Part shown: one piece after another, positions 35,217 to 46,937 of the stretch
Position numbering within the stretch: the stretch's first letter is position 1
How the letters are laid out: every line of letters begins with the position of its first letter
From: Pseudoips prasinana
Lineage: Eukaryota > Arthropoda > Insecta > Lepidoptera > Nolidae
Assembly (NCBI GenBank): GCA_951640165.1
Contig: OX621237.1
Location: 6,696,001 to 6,760,000, forward strand
Direction of reading: 5' to 3'
DNA length: 64,000 nucleotides
Position numbers and translations under genes: made by a program
The notes under the pieces: model-generated
Told to the model about the DNA's origin: nothing
What the model saw: only the letters and a program-made list of their open reading frames with translations
Database searches by the model: none

Positions 35217-37889
35217 AAAAAAAATTACGTTACTAACAGGATGATGGCTAATTTAAGTGTGCAAATCCCTGAACTCAGGTAAAAAGTATCCATTTGTTTC
35301 TATCCTGGCACTCGGCCGAGTCTTACTCGCTAACTTCGACCGCTTGTAACGCAATACATTTAATGTCCAATCCCCACATTTAACTTGTGATCGTATTTAA
35401 TCACTTGGAAGTGACAACCAATCTATCCATGCGTATTATATGCCTGTCGATGACATAAGAGAGGTTCCCTTCTCCCAAATGTACAGAAGTGAAAATTGCA
35501 GCAAATATCTGGTTCTATCCATACACACCGATCGGGGTTTAGCAGTGAGCTACTCGCGATCATCCTTAGGTTACTTACTCTAGGTTGATCGAATTCTCCA
35601 AAAGTCTGCCATGCTTAGCCGAGCTATCTTTGATACCACATATTACGTGTGGGCACTCTGCGGTACCAAACAGAATGCGGTTAAATTTAAATACATCTAA
35701 CCACATGTTAGCTAACTACTAATGCGGTCATTTAACGACGTTCGTCCGTTTCCGACTGATTTAATGGTTAGTTTTAAACGGTTTTTAATAGAGTTTAAAG
35801 TAATCAGAATTATTTTTATAATTCCTGAGGTAATTATTTTGAACGCTTCTTTTTACATTCGTTTATTAAATTAAAGGTTATTTGGAATGGATACAATACC
35901 CAAGATACAGTACAATAACTATTAGAATACCGTTGTATCATATAATTTAGGGCGACTCGTCTTACCATTGCTGTTCATTATAGAGAGTACATTAGTTTTA
36001 ATGCAATTACTTTACTATAATCTTTTCGTTAATGGTTATGATGGAATCCTACTAGATGCTTTTAAAGACATTAGCATTTTTTTAAATGATAGAACCACTG
36101 TATTTCGTATAATTTCTCAGTAGAATTTGCGACAAGGTTGAAGAGGCATATACATTAGTTTATTAATTTTATTCTATATTATATTATTCGCTACCGACCG
36201 GTTTATATATTAATAGCCTCTTAAAATTGAAGCCACTTCTTTACTGTAGTACCTACAATCATAATATGTATAACATACAAATATTTAAGTGGATACATTA
36301 ATTAATATTTCCGACTACCACACATAACTTTGCATTAATGTAAACGAGTTCATATTAATGTAAACAAGGTCATTTATGTATGGCCAATAATAAATCATTT
36401 GTTTTAAAACTTAAACAGTTCCTTTAGTTGGTTTATTTTAGTTACTTGAAATACTTTATTTATGATAGATGTGTAAGAAATTTTAAGTAAATAAAATTGC
36501 ATCTAGCTGAATTGCTAACCGCGCATTTAATTTAATGATGGCTTATATAAAACATAAATACATAAAATAAAAATGTATATTTTTGTTTATTTTATCCGGC
36601 TTATGATTTTACTATTATTGTAAGGATGTTTTTTTAACTATAATTGTTTCAATTTTCTATCACCAAATAAGATTAAAATAACTATAAAGGCCGAACTGTG
36701 TAGCTTAGCAAAACTTGTGATGATAAGGGTTTGGGATTAAATCGCTCTAAATAAACACATTCAATATCCATGTTATTTTATATCAAGAAAAAGATATTTA
36801 AAAAAGAGATTCCTACTGAGTTGTCTCGCAGTTGTCACATCATTAACACACAAATGTAACATTTTATGGAATAAATTAATTTTGAATTTGAATATTTGAT
36901 AATCCAGGTCTTTACGGTTATAGATAGGTGTATAGGTACTTAAGCGCGTGCTATATTTATCAAATAAATTATTATAGCTTTCTTTACTTCAGTTGCTTAG
37001 AAGGGCGTGGAGTTAAGAACAATAATAAGCCTGAATCTATTTACAGCACTGTAACTTCACGCTAGACAAGGCGTAAAGCTGGCATGAAGGCGCCCCATAT
37101 TCGTACGTCACGATACGACCCTGACCTACTGTACGTAATATACTATGGCACAATAGCCTGTTTTCCTTGGTACATGAGGGATAACAAGTAGTCATTGTTG
37201 TCTGTTTTCTTTTCCTCTAGTCATCATTAATCAAGCGGCAGAACGTTCCGCAAAAGAATTACGTAGCACCTACTATATACAGTGAACGAATTTTCTTTTT
37301 TCTACAATTTTTATTCTCAATTTGATAAGGTTAAATGTAACAATATATATATGTAAGATTGAACAATTATGTCTGATTGATAACGTTCGTTTTTCATCAA
37401 AAACGTATAAGACTATTTTAATCCAATTAGAATACGGTAAATAAATTTTTCTTTTCCAATGATAGAAAAAACACAAGAAAAGCTGTCCCCGATTCATTGA
37501 ATAAGTAAGATCATTGGTGAAGTGCAAGAAATTGTCGAACATGGAATAAATATTACAATTAATGAATTAATAAAAATGTACAAGACCAATTAAATTGTTG
37601 ACCCATTTGCCGAAGTAAACGCTGAAATTTCAGCATAGCGTTGTCCCAATTTCACACAGAGCGGAAAGAGTAGGCCCCAATCCATTTTCTGAGTTTTCCT
37701 CTGCTTTTTTTCGTTTATTTTAGATCACTGACGTAGCATGAATATGACACGATATCTCTTTGCCACAAGTGACGAATCAACGTGAAATACATCTCTATGT
37801 ACTATTAAAGACAAGCCCTTGAAAGCATTCCCTATCGAATAAAAAGAAATAACAAAATCGGTTTACAAACAAAGTAGACATTACGTAAC
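35217..37889. other. No gene seen
   Basis: Bases 35220-35720 are moderately GC-rich without an open frame, possibly old repeats. The remainder is AT-rich, with an unsupported 89-codon minus frame at 37273-37542. Confidence 0.5.
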
Positions 37890-38085
37890 ATACATAAAAA
37901 ACGAGCCACGTGCGAGTCAGATTCGAGCACGAAGGGTTCCGTATATGTACTTAATCGAAAGACATTTTTTATTATTGTTCTAGCGATAATAGAAATACAA
38001 TCTCTGTAAAAATCAACGGTCTACTTATTACATTTTATAAAGGGCAGCCAACTAACAGACAGACAAATGGGCAGACTGGTATTGT
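37890..38085 (+). repeat. Probable insect repeat
   Basis: Contains 'gccacgtgcgagtcagattc', 'cgaagggttccgtatatgta' and 'agacagacaaatgggcagac', wording common in insect interspersed repeats. A related scrap is near 62530. Confidence 0.45.
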
Positions 38086-38454
38086 AAACTACTAGTACTT
38101 TAAAATGAGAGTTTTAAAAGTTATTCCTCGCCACACATAAAGATCTAAAAAGCACACTTGCGTATTGTAGCTGAAGACAATTGATTTAATAGATTTTGTC
38201 TTTATAAGTTAGCAATAGCACGTAGACGAGTTAAGTTTCTTAACTTTACGAAACAAATTGCCTCATCTTACAATAAGCTGTAAAACTTAATAGTTTAGCT
38301 GTTGTTGTTATTTTTAACACGCCACAGCTAGCGTCTGACGAAACGTTAGTCAATTATCTTTAAGTAACTTTAAACAGGGTTGAAATTATGGTATTGTATG
38401 ACGAATAACTAAATAGTACAACATACACTAAGATCGCCCTTATTGCCTTCGTAA

Positions 38455-38560
38455 TATTCACGTTAGAATTTTCGTTAAGCCATGTCCGAGGCCAATACGG
38501 TGGCTCGAACAACTCTGACACTAGGGTAAACACTGCCCATACGATAAGTAAGTAACGAAA
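38455..38560 (+). repeat. Family C 3' fragment
   Basis: Contains 'gttaagccatgtccgaggcc' and 'aactctgacactagggtaaa', ending 'cccatacgataagtaagtaa'. This is the same terminus as at 19010-19222. Confidence 0.65.
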
Positions 38561-39789
38561 AATCTGTTAGATCGAAAAATCTGAGGATTGATATCGTGCA
38601 AATGGACAAATTGTCATTAAAAAAATACACTTTTAGTGTCGATAGTTCAAAATGTATAATTATGATAATTTACAATCAAAATTCCAATCGATGTCGACTC
38701 TATAGTCAAATAGTCATTTATTGGTAATGGTTTTACATGTCATAGGTTTTAAATAATATAATAGGATACAATGTCAAAGAATAAAAATATGTCTAATACA
38801 AACTACTTACTTAAACTTTAAAAATTCGTAACTTATATACACATAAAATATTAAATTATTTTATGTGTATATAGGTTAATTTCAACTATCAAGAGAAATG
38901 GACCATACATTATAAAAACAAATAAAATCACTTAAAAACCTCACTCTTTTAAATGATGTTTTAGTTTGACTGACTGACTTTAGTTTTTCTTGAATTTCTC
39001 GCCACATTTAAAAATATGTTATAGAATTGCACCTAGTCTTTTATGACAGTGTTCCATTTGTTCTATTTTAACCTGTGACTAAAACTTGTATTGGATGACT
39101 AGTACGGGTTGTATAGGTTAAACTTGCGTAAAACAAAAATATTGGGTCTATTAAGAATCCTAAGTTTGAACTGAGTATTTAGCGCGATAAAAACAAAGTA
39201 CATTATGATTTTGTGAATGACAGAGATCGATTGAGCCTTATGTTTCACGGTTGTCGGTTAGAAAAGGTCAAGCGTTATTTTCTCCAGCGACCTTTCCCTT
39301 TTCCAATATTTGTGGTCAACGGCAGAAACGATATCGGAGACAATTCTAAACGAACATAGTGTAAAATGTTTTAACGAAGCATCTACGATAGAAAAAGAGA
39401 TGAACAATTTTTTAACTACAATCTCAATTCGATCGTGCACATACTAGCCTTTGATGCGAACATTACACATAAAGCATCACTTATGCGTCTCTAACTGACT
39501 CTTCCTCCTTCTTTTATGACCTTTAGTGACGTTTACTTAAATTATTGCATTAACATTACACAAATAACATGCACTTACTTGCAATGTGTTCTGTAAGATA
39601 CTTCATTAATTTGTCTGTGGTGGCAATCATTGACCCGCAATAAGCCACCGTGCGGTAAAAAAAGAACACAGAATCAAATTTATTTATTGACACAATCCAA
39701 TTTCAAATGAATAGCAATGTGGGAACTTAAATTGGGCTAAGATTGTAATTTTTGAGATAGCTATTTTGCTGACCAATCAGTATTTGATT
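38561..39789. other. No gene seen
   Basis: AT-rich with one hairpin (38834-38873). Short minus frame at 39258-39440 is unsupported. Confidence 0.55.
38834..38873. repeat. Hairpin, 17-bp perfect stem
   Basis: Arms 38834-38850 and 38857-38873 ('tatatacacataaaata' and complement), loop 6 bases. Confidence 0.88.
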
Positions 39790-39901
39790 CCAGTCTGGCA
39801 AATTTCCCCAATTGAAAGTGAACCTTATAAGCTACTAACTGTTAAAGTTGAAAATATATAAAAGAAATTTGACAGATTGGGGTAGCTGGATGTGCAGTCT
39901 G
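39790..39901. mobile_element. TA-flanked MITE, left end lost
   Basis: Matches the interior ('aatttccccaattgaaagtg') and right part ('gtagctggatgtgcagtctg') of the family. The left TIR is truncated, and the right end has lost a few bases within the TIR. Confidence 0.75.
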
Positions 39902-39924
39902 TACAAAAGGAAGATTCAGAAGGC

Positions 39925-40078
39925 AGTTCGCCGCACTTGGTAGACGGGTTGGCGATTACAATATTATGGTTATAGGACTCAGAGAGAGGCTGTTGTCCGT
40001 TTACTGGTAAATATTCCCTCGGGAGGTCTTCTACGTCCCCCACGGGATGATATTGGGTGGTGATATTCGTTGCCATTA
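39925..40078 (-). repeat. Family A fragment, reverse
   Basis: Contains 'cttggtagacgggttggcga', 'ctgttgtccgtttactgg' and 'ccccacgggatgatattggg', the reverse wording of family A. It lies directly beside a truncated TA-MITE (39790-39901). Confidence 0.65.
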
Positions 40079-40302
40079 CTAAACGGCATAGTATGAGCTG
40101 TAGGCTTTAGGCACAGTTGGCGGTGTTATTCGATAACAGCGATTTCTTCAGGGCAACCGTTGGATAAAAAATAAGGCACCATTTTTACGACGCCAACATT
40201 TGTGTTATCGATAATTCCATTTCTTTGTCTTACTTAGAAAAGATTTAAATTCTAATTTATATCATTTAAAAATTTGGTATTACCAAAGTAAATAAACAAT
40301 TC

Positions 40303-40361
40303 AGAAATATTTTGTATGGAGAGCCTTGGTCTGGTATTAAAATTACATACAAAATATTTCT
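40303..40361. repeat. Hairpin, 16-bp perfect stem
   Basis: Arms 40303-40318 and 40346-40361 ('agaaatattttgtatg' and complement). A second inverted pair ('ctggtattaa') overlaps it at 40331 and 40388. Confidence 0.85.
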
Positions 40362-41084
40362 TTGCCGAAGTCTAGGACCTAGCCTTAATACCAGTATATA
40401 ATAGTATTGTCATAAATATTATAGTCAGGAACATTACCTATAATGTTAGTTCTAACTATAATCTGTTCAAAAACTATGTAATAACATCTAACTTAACTTG
40501 AATAAAATTGCACGGTGTTCGTGCTCTGCAGTAATGTCGCTATTTTGTAAATTTATGTAGTAATATCCTTAAAGTAACAAACTAGTGTTGTTTCACTTTC
40601 TTCAACGACTTTATACAAGTTTATTGAAGTCTACGTAATTATTAATAATTCTTGCAAACAATCTTTCGTAGAATATACAATTTTTTATTAAAATTATAAT
40701 CAGTAGGGCCTAAAGCGTAGGCAGGCGCCTATAAGTTTATCTTCGCGTGTATTAAAATATGTTCTAATAAGTAAGTAATTCATGATTTATTACTTAGTAA
40801 GTGTAAGTAAGAATTACAGATCCCATTTTCTTCAAAAAGAAGATGTTCAAATCGTAACTATGTATGTTATTCTTTTATATGTCTACGTGAATATATCTGG
40901 GAACCGAATTTGATTATACTGTTTTTATTCGATAGGTAATGCTTTGACTACTCGAGATTTCTTCAATTCGAAATGTTGAAGGCTGAATGTTTAAAAAATA
41001 AAAGTGATTATTTCATAAACGATTACCGAACAAACTATTTAAATAACAAACATGTAGTATAATGTATGTTGTATACCACGGTTT

Positions 41085-41235
41085 TTCCCGCGTTAAACTT
41101 TATACATTATAGCGTATGTGTTATTCGGATATATGTATAACATATAACACTACAGATATTCATTAAAATCCGATCGGTAGTTTTTGTGTAAAATACTAAC
41201 AAACACACAAACTTTGGCATTTATAATATTAGGGC
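41085..41235 (+). repeat. Old non-LTR type repeat, degraded
   Basis: Contains 'ccacggtttttcccgcgtta', 'attcattaaaatccgatcgg' and 'aacaaacacacaaactttgg'. Related to 6940-7175. Confidence 0.5.
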
Positions 41236-41667
41236 GTTATATGTCAATCAAGCAAATTTACCAATTTCGTTGGGACTTTTTACGTCTGAAAGCTGTTTTC
41301 TAAGCTGTTTAAACAAAATAAAAAACAGACGTTCAAATATACTCTTACAAGTTAGACTCAATGGAACAATTTTAATATAGATCTGATAAATGGAGAGCTT
41401 CCTAATATAAGTACGTACTATCTTTCATTATTTTCCCAGGGAATAAATAAATTGGAAGACAAGATTGATACCGCCCACATCTCATGTTGTTTCTTACCTA
41501 CACGGTATCCCCTCGGGGAGGCTACGAAAAATTCAATTCCACAAGTAACAACTTTGTGCTGTGTATCTACAATATATTACATCTAGTAGGTGAATGATCT
41601 TAGAAGATATGTGATGATTGACCCGTGCAAAGAAGAATACATAATACTTAGTACATTTTGGTAAAAA

Positions 41668-41850
41668 TATCCTGGGTCATTATTCACACACAGTCATCTG
41701 ATTCTAAGCAGAGCTTTTACTATAGAAACCGGCTAACTGATATATTACATATACTACTTTTCTTTTGTAGATACATACCTATACCATACATACATACTTA
41801 TATAGATAATGACACCCAGACTCAGGACAAACAGACATGTTCATGCATGT
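41668..41850 (-). repeat. SINE-1 fragment, reverse
   Basis: Reverse copy with tail 'cctgggtcattattcacaca' and body 'agactcaggacaaacagaca'; the tRNA-like head is missing. Confidence 0.65.
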
Positions 41851-43834
41851 TCAGACCATAAAGATTTGGTATTTTCTTCTCGTAGTTTTATTCTATATAA
41901 AATTCTGTTGTTTGCTATTACCGTTCCTTACGGTCTCACTTAGACAAAGGTTTGCTGGAAGAGAACTTGTAATTCAGTGAAGCTCGCCTTTGAACATGTT
42001 ACATAAACTGTATTACATTAAAGAAAGAATAGAAACTCATCAAGTATGATGTGATTCGCCAAAGGCTAATCGGAATACTAGAATGTACTCATTTAAATAT
42101 AGGGCGAAGTATTATTATGTGATTTATTTATTTATTTTGATGTTTTAGTTACGTAGTATGCATATAGAGCTCACCTTATGAAGAAACAGAGCAACTCGTA
42201 AAATATTAGTTGGTCAAATACGTGTTTTGTTTGCCTCCCATGCATACAGATCAGATGATTGCAGCCATTTTACTATTTCTGGATATTTTTTTTACCAGAA
42301 ATTACCTAAGTCACCCAATTTTTTTGGTATATTGACCTACTTAAGTATTTTACACTTAATAAGACATACATTATATACGAGTCTATGTAGAGTCGCCTTG
42401 TTTAGAATCTAGTGAATAAATATAAATTGTATAAAAATATGGCTACAATCATACTATGGTGTACACTTTCTTCGGTTGCAGTATCGATCAAATAAATGTG
42501 CACATTTTGCAAAATATTACACACGTCCGAAGCACAGCCGTTTGATTTATGATTGGACATAAAAATGCAATCTACACACAATACAATGTACTCCCAGTTA
42601 AACCGAATCTACTTTGTAATCATTTATCAATGCGGTATTCGAATGGGCACTCGATTACAGCGATTATAGTATAAACGATGTTATTGTGCCTGAAGTCGAA
42701 ACATTCGTGAGAACTAATTACGCGGAATCATCTGTTGTCTCTGTCTGCCTGAGTTACGTTATTTGATTGAGGACTAACCCTGTGGCAGACAGATACATTT
42801 CCATTTAAATGCTGTGCTTGTAGGCGAGTAATTTCTGTTTACGTGCCTACGTTTGTGTAATAATAACTGAGTAGGGTTGTGAAAATCGTGATGGCTAAAA
42901 CACGTTTTATTGATGCACAACACGTTTTTCGAACGTAAAAACGGTTTATCATTGCTGCGTTACTTTGGTGTTATTGTTGAAGCGTTTTATATGCTCAAAC
43001 ACAGACTTCTATACGTAAATATAACGCACAAAATATAAAACAAATAACTGCAAGCAATTTACGTTCCATATCGAAGTTTTCTTTTCAATCGTATCACCGC
43101 AACGTAGTATTGCGTAGGTAGGTATTGTTTTCACACAGCTTTGCAAAATACACGTCGCCAGCGTTCTCACAGCCGTTTTTTATTAGGTGTAACACGCAAA
43201 ATAAATCGCAGCTGTGGTTGTGACAGTTACGTAAGCCCACCCCCCTAAACGCGAACGAATCATAAAATCCACAGAAATATTATACGAAATACCAAAAAGG
43301 TTAGGATCTTATTTCGCATTATAAAAAGTGATAGCTTTGTTTTTGTTTCATAGTTGACAACTTCTCCAGTTACCTTTATGCTGCCTTTATGATATTTGAA
43401 ATTTGTTGTCTATTCTTTTTAGATATGGCGATAACCTATAAATATATTTTAGTATCCCTTTCTATTTCAGTTCCTCTAAAAAAGAGAGAGAGAGAGAGAT
43501 ATATGCCAAATAAATCTAGCTGTGTGTTTTTGGAGCAAATGTAAAAAGTGGCTGCGGCTTTTTAATCGACTGATTTTATCCATCGGCTATCCTAGTAAAA
43601 TACATATTTTTTTAAATGGCGGTTGATTTTGGTAATTAAAGTTATAAAAGTTAGGACCCGATAAAAAAAAACAATTACGATTTTAAAAGCATTCATAAAT
43701 ACACAACTGTCTTCAAATTCGTTTTTAGGCAACCGGTTGGAAAAAAATCATTAATGGGGCCATTATACATATATTATATGAGACAACTGCGGAATCTTTC
43801 CCTACCTATAAGAAAAGAATTCTAAAAATCAGTT
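41851..43834. other. No gene seen
   Basis: AT-rich with a short (GA)n at 43482-43499. Bases 43230-43262 share wording with the GC-rich block near 25920. No exon recognised. Confidence 0.55.
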
Positions 43835-44219
43835 TACGAACAACGGAGAAATCGCCTGGAGAAATCCTGGTCAAATTTCGGCTACGGCAGCCAATCTTAA
43901 TAGAGACTATTCATTTGCGCGGGACATATCATGTGCAAACATGGACAAGTGTGTGCGCAAACAGAGGTGTACCTCTATTCCGTCACTCTTATGATCTGAT
44001 GGGATGATTACGGACATGACCGGAGAGAGGGCAGATACAGGACATTTACGTTCTCTCCGAGTCACGGGGATTTAATTACCACCAATTACCAGACTCCTGG
44101 CTGATACTGAGAAATTATGTTTTTGGAGAAGAATCTCAAAATCACCTTTTAGGCCCGATTTAAACCCAAGACCTCATTATCTACGATTGAACACGCTACC
44201 GCTAGGTCAACGAGGCAGT
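43835..44219 (-). repeat. SINE-2, full length, reverse
   Basis: Reverse copy. The head at its right end ('cgctaccgctaggtcaacga') and the B box ('gatttaaacccaagacct') are present. The body includes 'cggacatgaccggagagagg' and the far end 'aatttcggctacggcagcca'. Confidence 0.78.
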
Positions 44220-44681
44220 CAAAACAAACAAAAGTGCAAAATTCTGTCGGCTTTTTTATAAAGTCGGTTCTGAAATAATACAGTGTTATACAGTGTATTA
44301 TACAGTGTTTCTTAAGTAAACGTGTTTAACATTTAAACTCATAATAAAACCTTTATAGGACCGTAAAGCAACGTTTACACGGTATCTCGGTGTTCGCCGG
44401 TGCGTTATGAACCATTTTTCGTGTCGCGATAAAGGGTCATTACAGTCGTTACGTAACTGGGTTATGTTACGTCAAATGCTTGGCACGGGTTGATTAATAT
44501 ATAATTAGTGCCAGATTTCTAATCGAATTTTCCATAAAACCCCGTGTAATTTAATAAATAATAATAGTGAAATAGTCGGGTAGTTTATTTTAGTTCAGTT
44601 TAATTTATATTAACATTATAGTCAAAATTACTTATTTTATTTAATTTTGTATTTCGTTTTCTTACCAATAATTAGGCTTTT

Positions 44682-44790
44682 AGATAAATACTTTAAATAA
44701 ATTAATATGAATATTAAGTGAAAAAGTTATTAGGTCTACGAAATAACTTTTTACGTAATATTCATATTAATTTATTTAAAGTATTTATCT
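44682..44790. repeat. Hairpin, 35-bp perfect stem plus inner 11 bp
   Basis: Arms 44682-44731 and 44742-44790. The outer 35 bp pair perfectly; a small mismatch with one extra base is followed by 11 more pairs. Loop about 10 bases. AT-rich. Confidence 0.93.
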
Positions 44791-45104
44791 TACATCCTAA
44801 ACGGTTTTTGATGCTATTCGCAATATCAGTCCGTGTGAACTAAAATGTCAATATAGTCAGTTTAATTCTAGTGCTAGTTTGTTTGTGATTATGATTTCTA
44901 TGATTTTTTTACACGACGTTTACAGTTTGCCTAGGGAGCTTTCACTGCTTCACCGGTTAATATAGGCTAGGATAATTGAGATTTTTAGGTTTTTGTATAC
45001 ATATGTTGGTGTGTTCAACTTCCATTCGACTGTCGTTTAATTATTAGTTGCATTTTAAAATTACAACTAAATGGGCGCTGCTTTTTGTTTAATTAACAAG
45101 TCAT

Positions 45105-45210
45105 TTCGAATTTAAGTTTTTAGTTTGGAATCTAAGAATTAAATCTTTATCATTTATGTTAATGATAAAGATTTAATCGTTAGATTCTAACCTAAAAACT
45201 AAAATTCGTA
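45105..45210. repeat. Foldback, ~50-bp arms
   Basis: Arms 45105-45154 and 45161-45210 with several mismatches, loop 6 bases. The inner 16 bp ('attaaatctttatcatt' side) pair best. Confidence 0.9.
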
Positions 45211-45671
45211 ATTTTTTATGTTTTTGACATCTTTTATATTTTATGTGTGCACCAAAATCCTGCCACTTATCTTTCATGGACAAACTTTATATCAATCGGA
45301 ACTTTTACCGTATATTTACATTTCATAGGTCCCCGCTAAGCTGTTGAAATTACGTTTAAATCCCCTAAAAGTCTATTCAAACACTCGATATGACCAAAAT
45401 CCTTGCAAAGTGTTTGCTTGAAACCGATTCACAAAAACGTTTAAGTTGTTCATCTCACGAGACATGTAAAGCTACCTGTTATCATTGTCAACACGTTTAC
45501 AGAACTCATATAAGCAAAATCGTTTCATGCCATTAATCTTACACCTATTCATATGATATAGCTATGTAGATCTGGACTACTTTTTAAAGGTTCATGTTTA
45601 AAAAATTGCTTTTCACCCAAACGCCCTCGGTATAAACGATTTTCTTTTCACTGTCATCCGTCTCGCAATAA

Positions 45672-45895
45672 ATAATAAAATAAAATAAAAAAGGTTTTTA
45701 TTCACGTAGACTTTAAAAAAGCGCTTGTAAATGGTCAGAACATATTCGTAGTAATATATAATTAATTTATAGTTATCTCTAGGTACATATAGATATTTAG
45801 GTACACGGATTGTAGGAAAAAATTTACAATAAGATTTATTTTATAACAGTAACGATATTTAACTAACTTAAATTAAGTTATTGTCAAGGAGCATG
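45672..45895 (-). repeat. Inverted-repeat arm upstream of spire exon
   Basis: Reverse copy of a dispersed repeat. It starts with a TTTTA-rich tail, then 'gtgaataaaaacctt' in reverse complement, then a shared block around 'tttacaagcgctttttt'. The same block occurs in forward orientation at 46938-47155. Similarity extends over about 200 bp with scattered differences. The simple-repeat tail suggests the 3' end of a non-LTR retroelement. Confidence 0.75.
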
Positions 45896-45984
45896 TGTAG
45901 GTTTAATTATCAAACTTTTAAATTTTAGCTATATTTTTACCACATATTGTCAATAATACTTAAATATATAAGTATACCTAATTC

Positions 45985-46225
45985 GTTGCGTGGTGACGGT
46001 GTCGAATATCATAATAGCATCAACATAACTCATCCCGTGGTGGACGTAGAAATCTACCAGAGGGAATATATACCAGCGGACGGGCGGCAGCTTCCTTCTG
46101 AGTACTACAGACCATCTTACTGCGATCGTCGGCCAAGCGTGGCGATTATTAGTAGATAAGGGGACGCTGCTGCTCGTTCTATGGAAGATATAATGACGAT
46201 TTCTACGCACCCCACGGGATGATAT
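45985..46225. repeat. Family A dispersed repeat, foldback copy
   Basis: Begins in forward orientation ('tggtgacggtgtcgaatatc' through 'gccaagcgtggcgattat'). It then turns into reverse-orientation wording of the same family ('ccccacgggatgatatt'), making a partly self-complementary copy. Open frames here (45947-46365) are repeat-internal. Confidence 0.7.
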
Positions 46226-46284
46226 TCTTTGCCGTCGGCCACACAGAAATTTATATGTTTTTCGGGGTGGGGGCAAGGGTCAGC

Positions 46285-46436
46285 AACACTTGTTTGCTGA
46301 CTTTTAAAGTCCGGCAACGCACCCGGGACTCCTCTGGTGTTGCGAGTATACATGGCGGTGATCACTTACCATCAGGTGTCGTCCTCTGATATATAAAGAA
46401 AAACCTATCTTCTTTATTTTTTTAATGTATCTTCTA
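46285..46436 (+). repeat. Lepidopteran dispersed repeat end next to spire exon
   Basis: Contains 'ccggcaacgcacc', 'ctctggtgttgcgagtat' and 'ggcggtgatcacttaccatc'. I recognise this wording from a very common lepidopteran interspersed repeat. It stops about 25 bp before the acceptor of the exon at 46462. Confidence 0.6.
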
Positions 46437-46461
46437 TAGTGTAATTTTGTTTTTGTTTTAG

Positions 46462-46577
46462 CGACTAGTGGTTCTGGCAGCGGCCCTGGAGGAGGAGACG
46501 CGCGTCGCGGCGGTGACGTCACACCGCACGCGCAGCCCCAACGCCGCCTCATTAAAGTCGACTTTGACAATCTCGAG
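46462..46577 (+). CDS. spir: spire, first exon in window (Gly/Arg-rich linker)
   Basis: Internal exon of the actin nucleator Spire. A T-rich tract ending in TTTTAG precedes it and GTAATT follows it. The first two bases finish a codon begun in an unseen upstream exon; 38 codons then run to the donor without a stop. The translation is a low-complexity Gly/Ser/Arg stretch ending in RRLIKVDFDNLE, and it joins in phase 0 to the acidic start of the next exon. In Spire this region should lie between the WH2 actin-binding cluster and the C-terminal Spir-box. The exon is much richer in GC than its surroundings. An alternative acceptor at 46467-46468 is possible. The exon is identified mainly by its in-frame junction with later, strongly recognisable exons, so it is slightly less secure than they are. 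A repeat 3' end lies within about 30 bp upstream. Confidence 0.78.
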
Positions 46578-46937
46578 GTAATTACACTTTCCACATTTGT
46601 ATTACAATTTCATGTAATATGTCGATCATATTATGTGAAAGTAACTGGCGTATGTAGCTACTGTATGGTAAAGCTAATTATGTATAGTCGAGTGCACATT
46701 CATAGAGCAGCGATTTTACTATTTTTAGAAAAAATATACAATTATATTATTCTGTTTGTAAAATATAAAACCGCCTTTAACTGTTCATTTTGACGACAGA
46801 CTGGAACAAAATAATCTCCTTCATTTTTAGTCGTTATTAACACAAGGTCCGTCATAATAATAATAACTTAATATAGACAGAACTATTGACAATATGTAGT
46901 AAAAATATTAGACTTAAACTAGATAATTAAACATAAT

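Noticed and set aside
46304..46594. 96-codon minus frame over the spire exon
   Set aside because: Antisense shadow of the GC-rich exon and the adjoining repeat.
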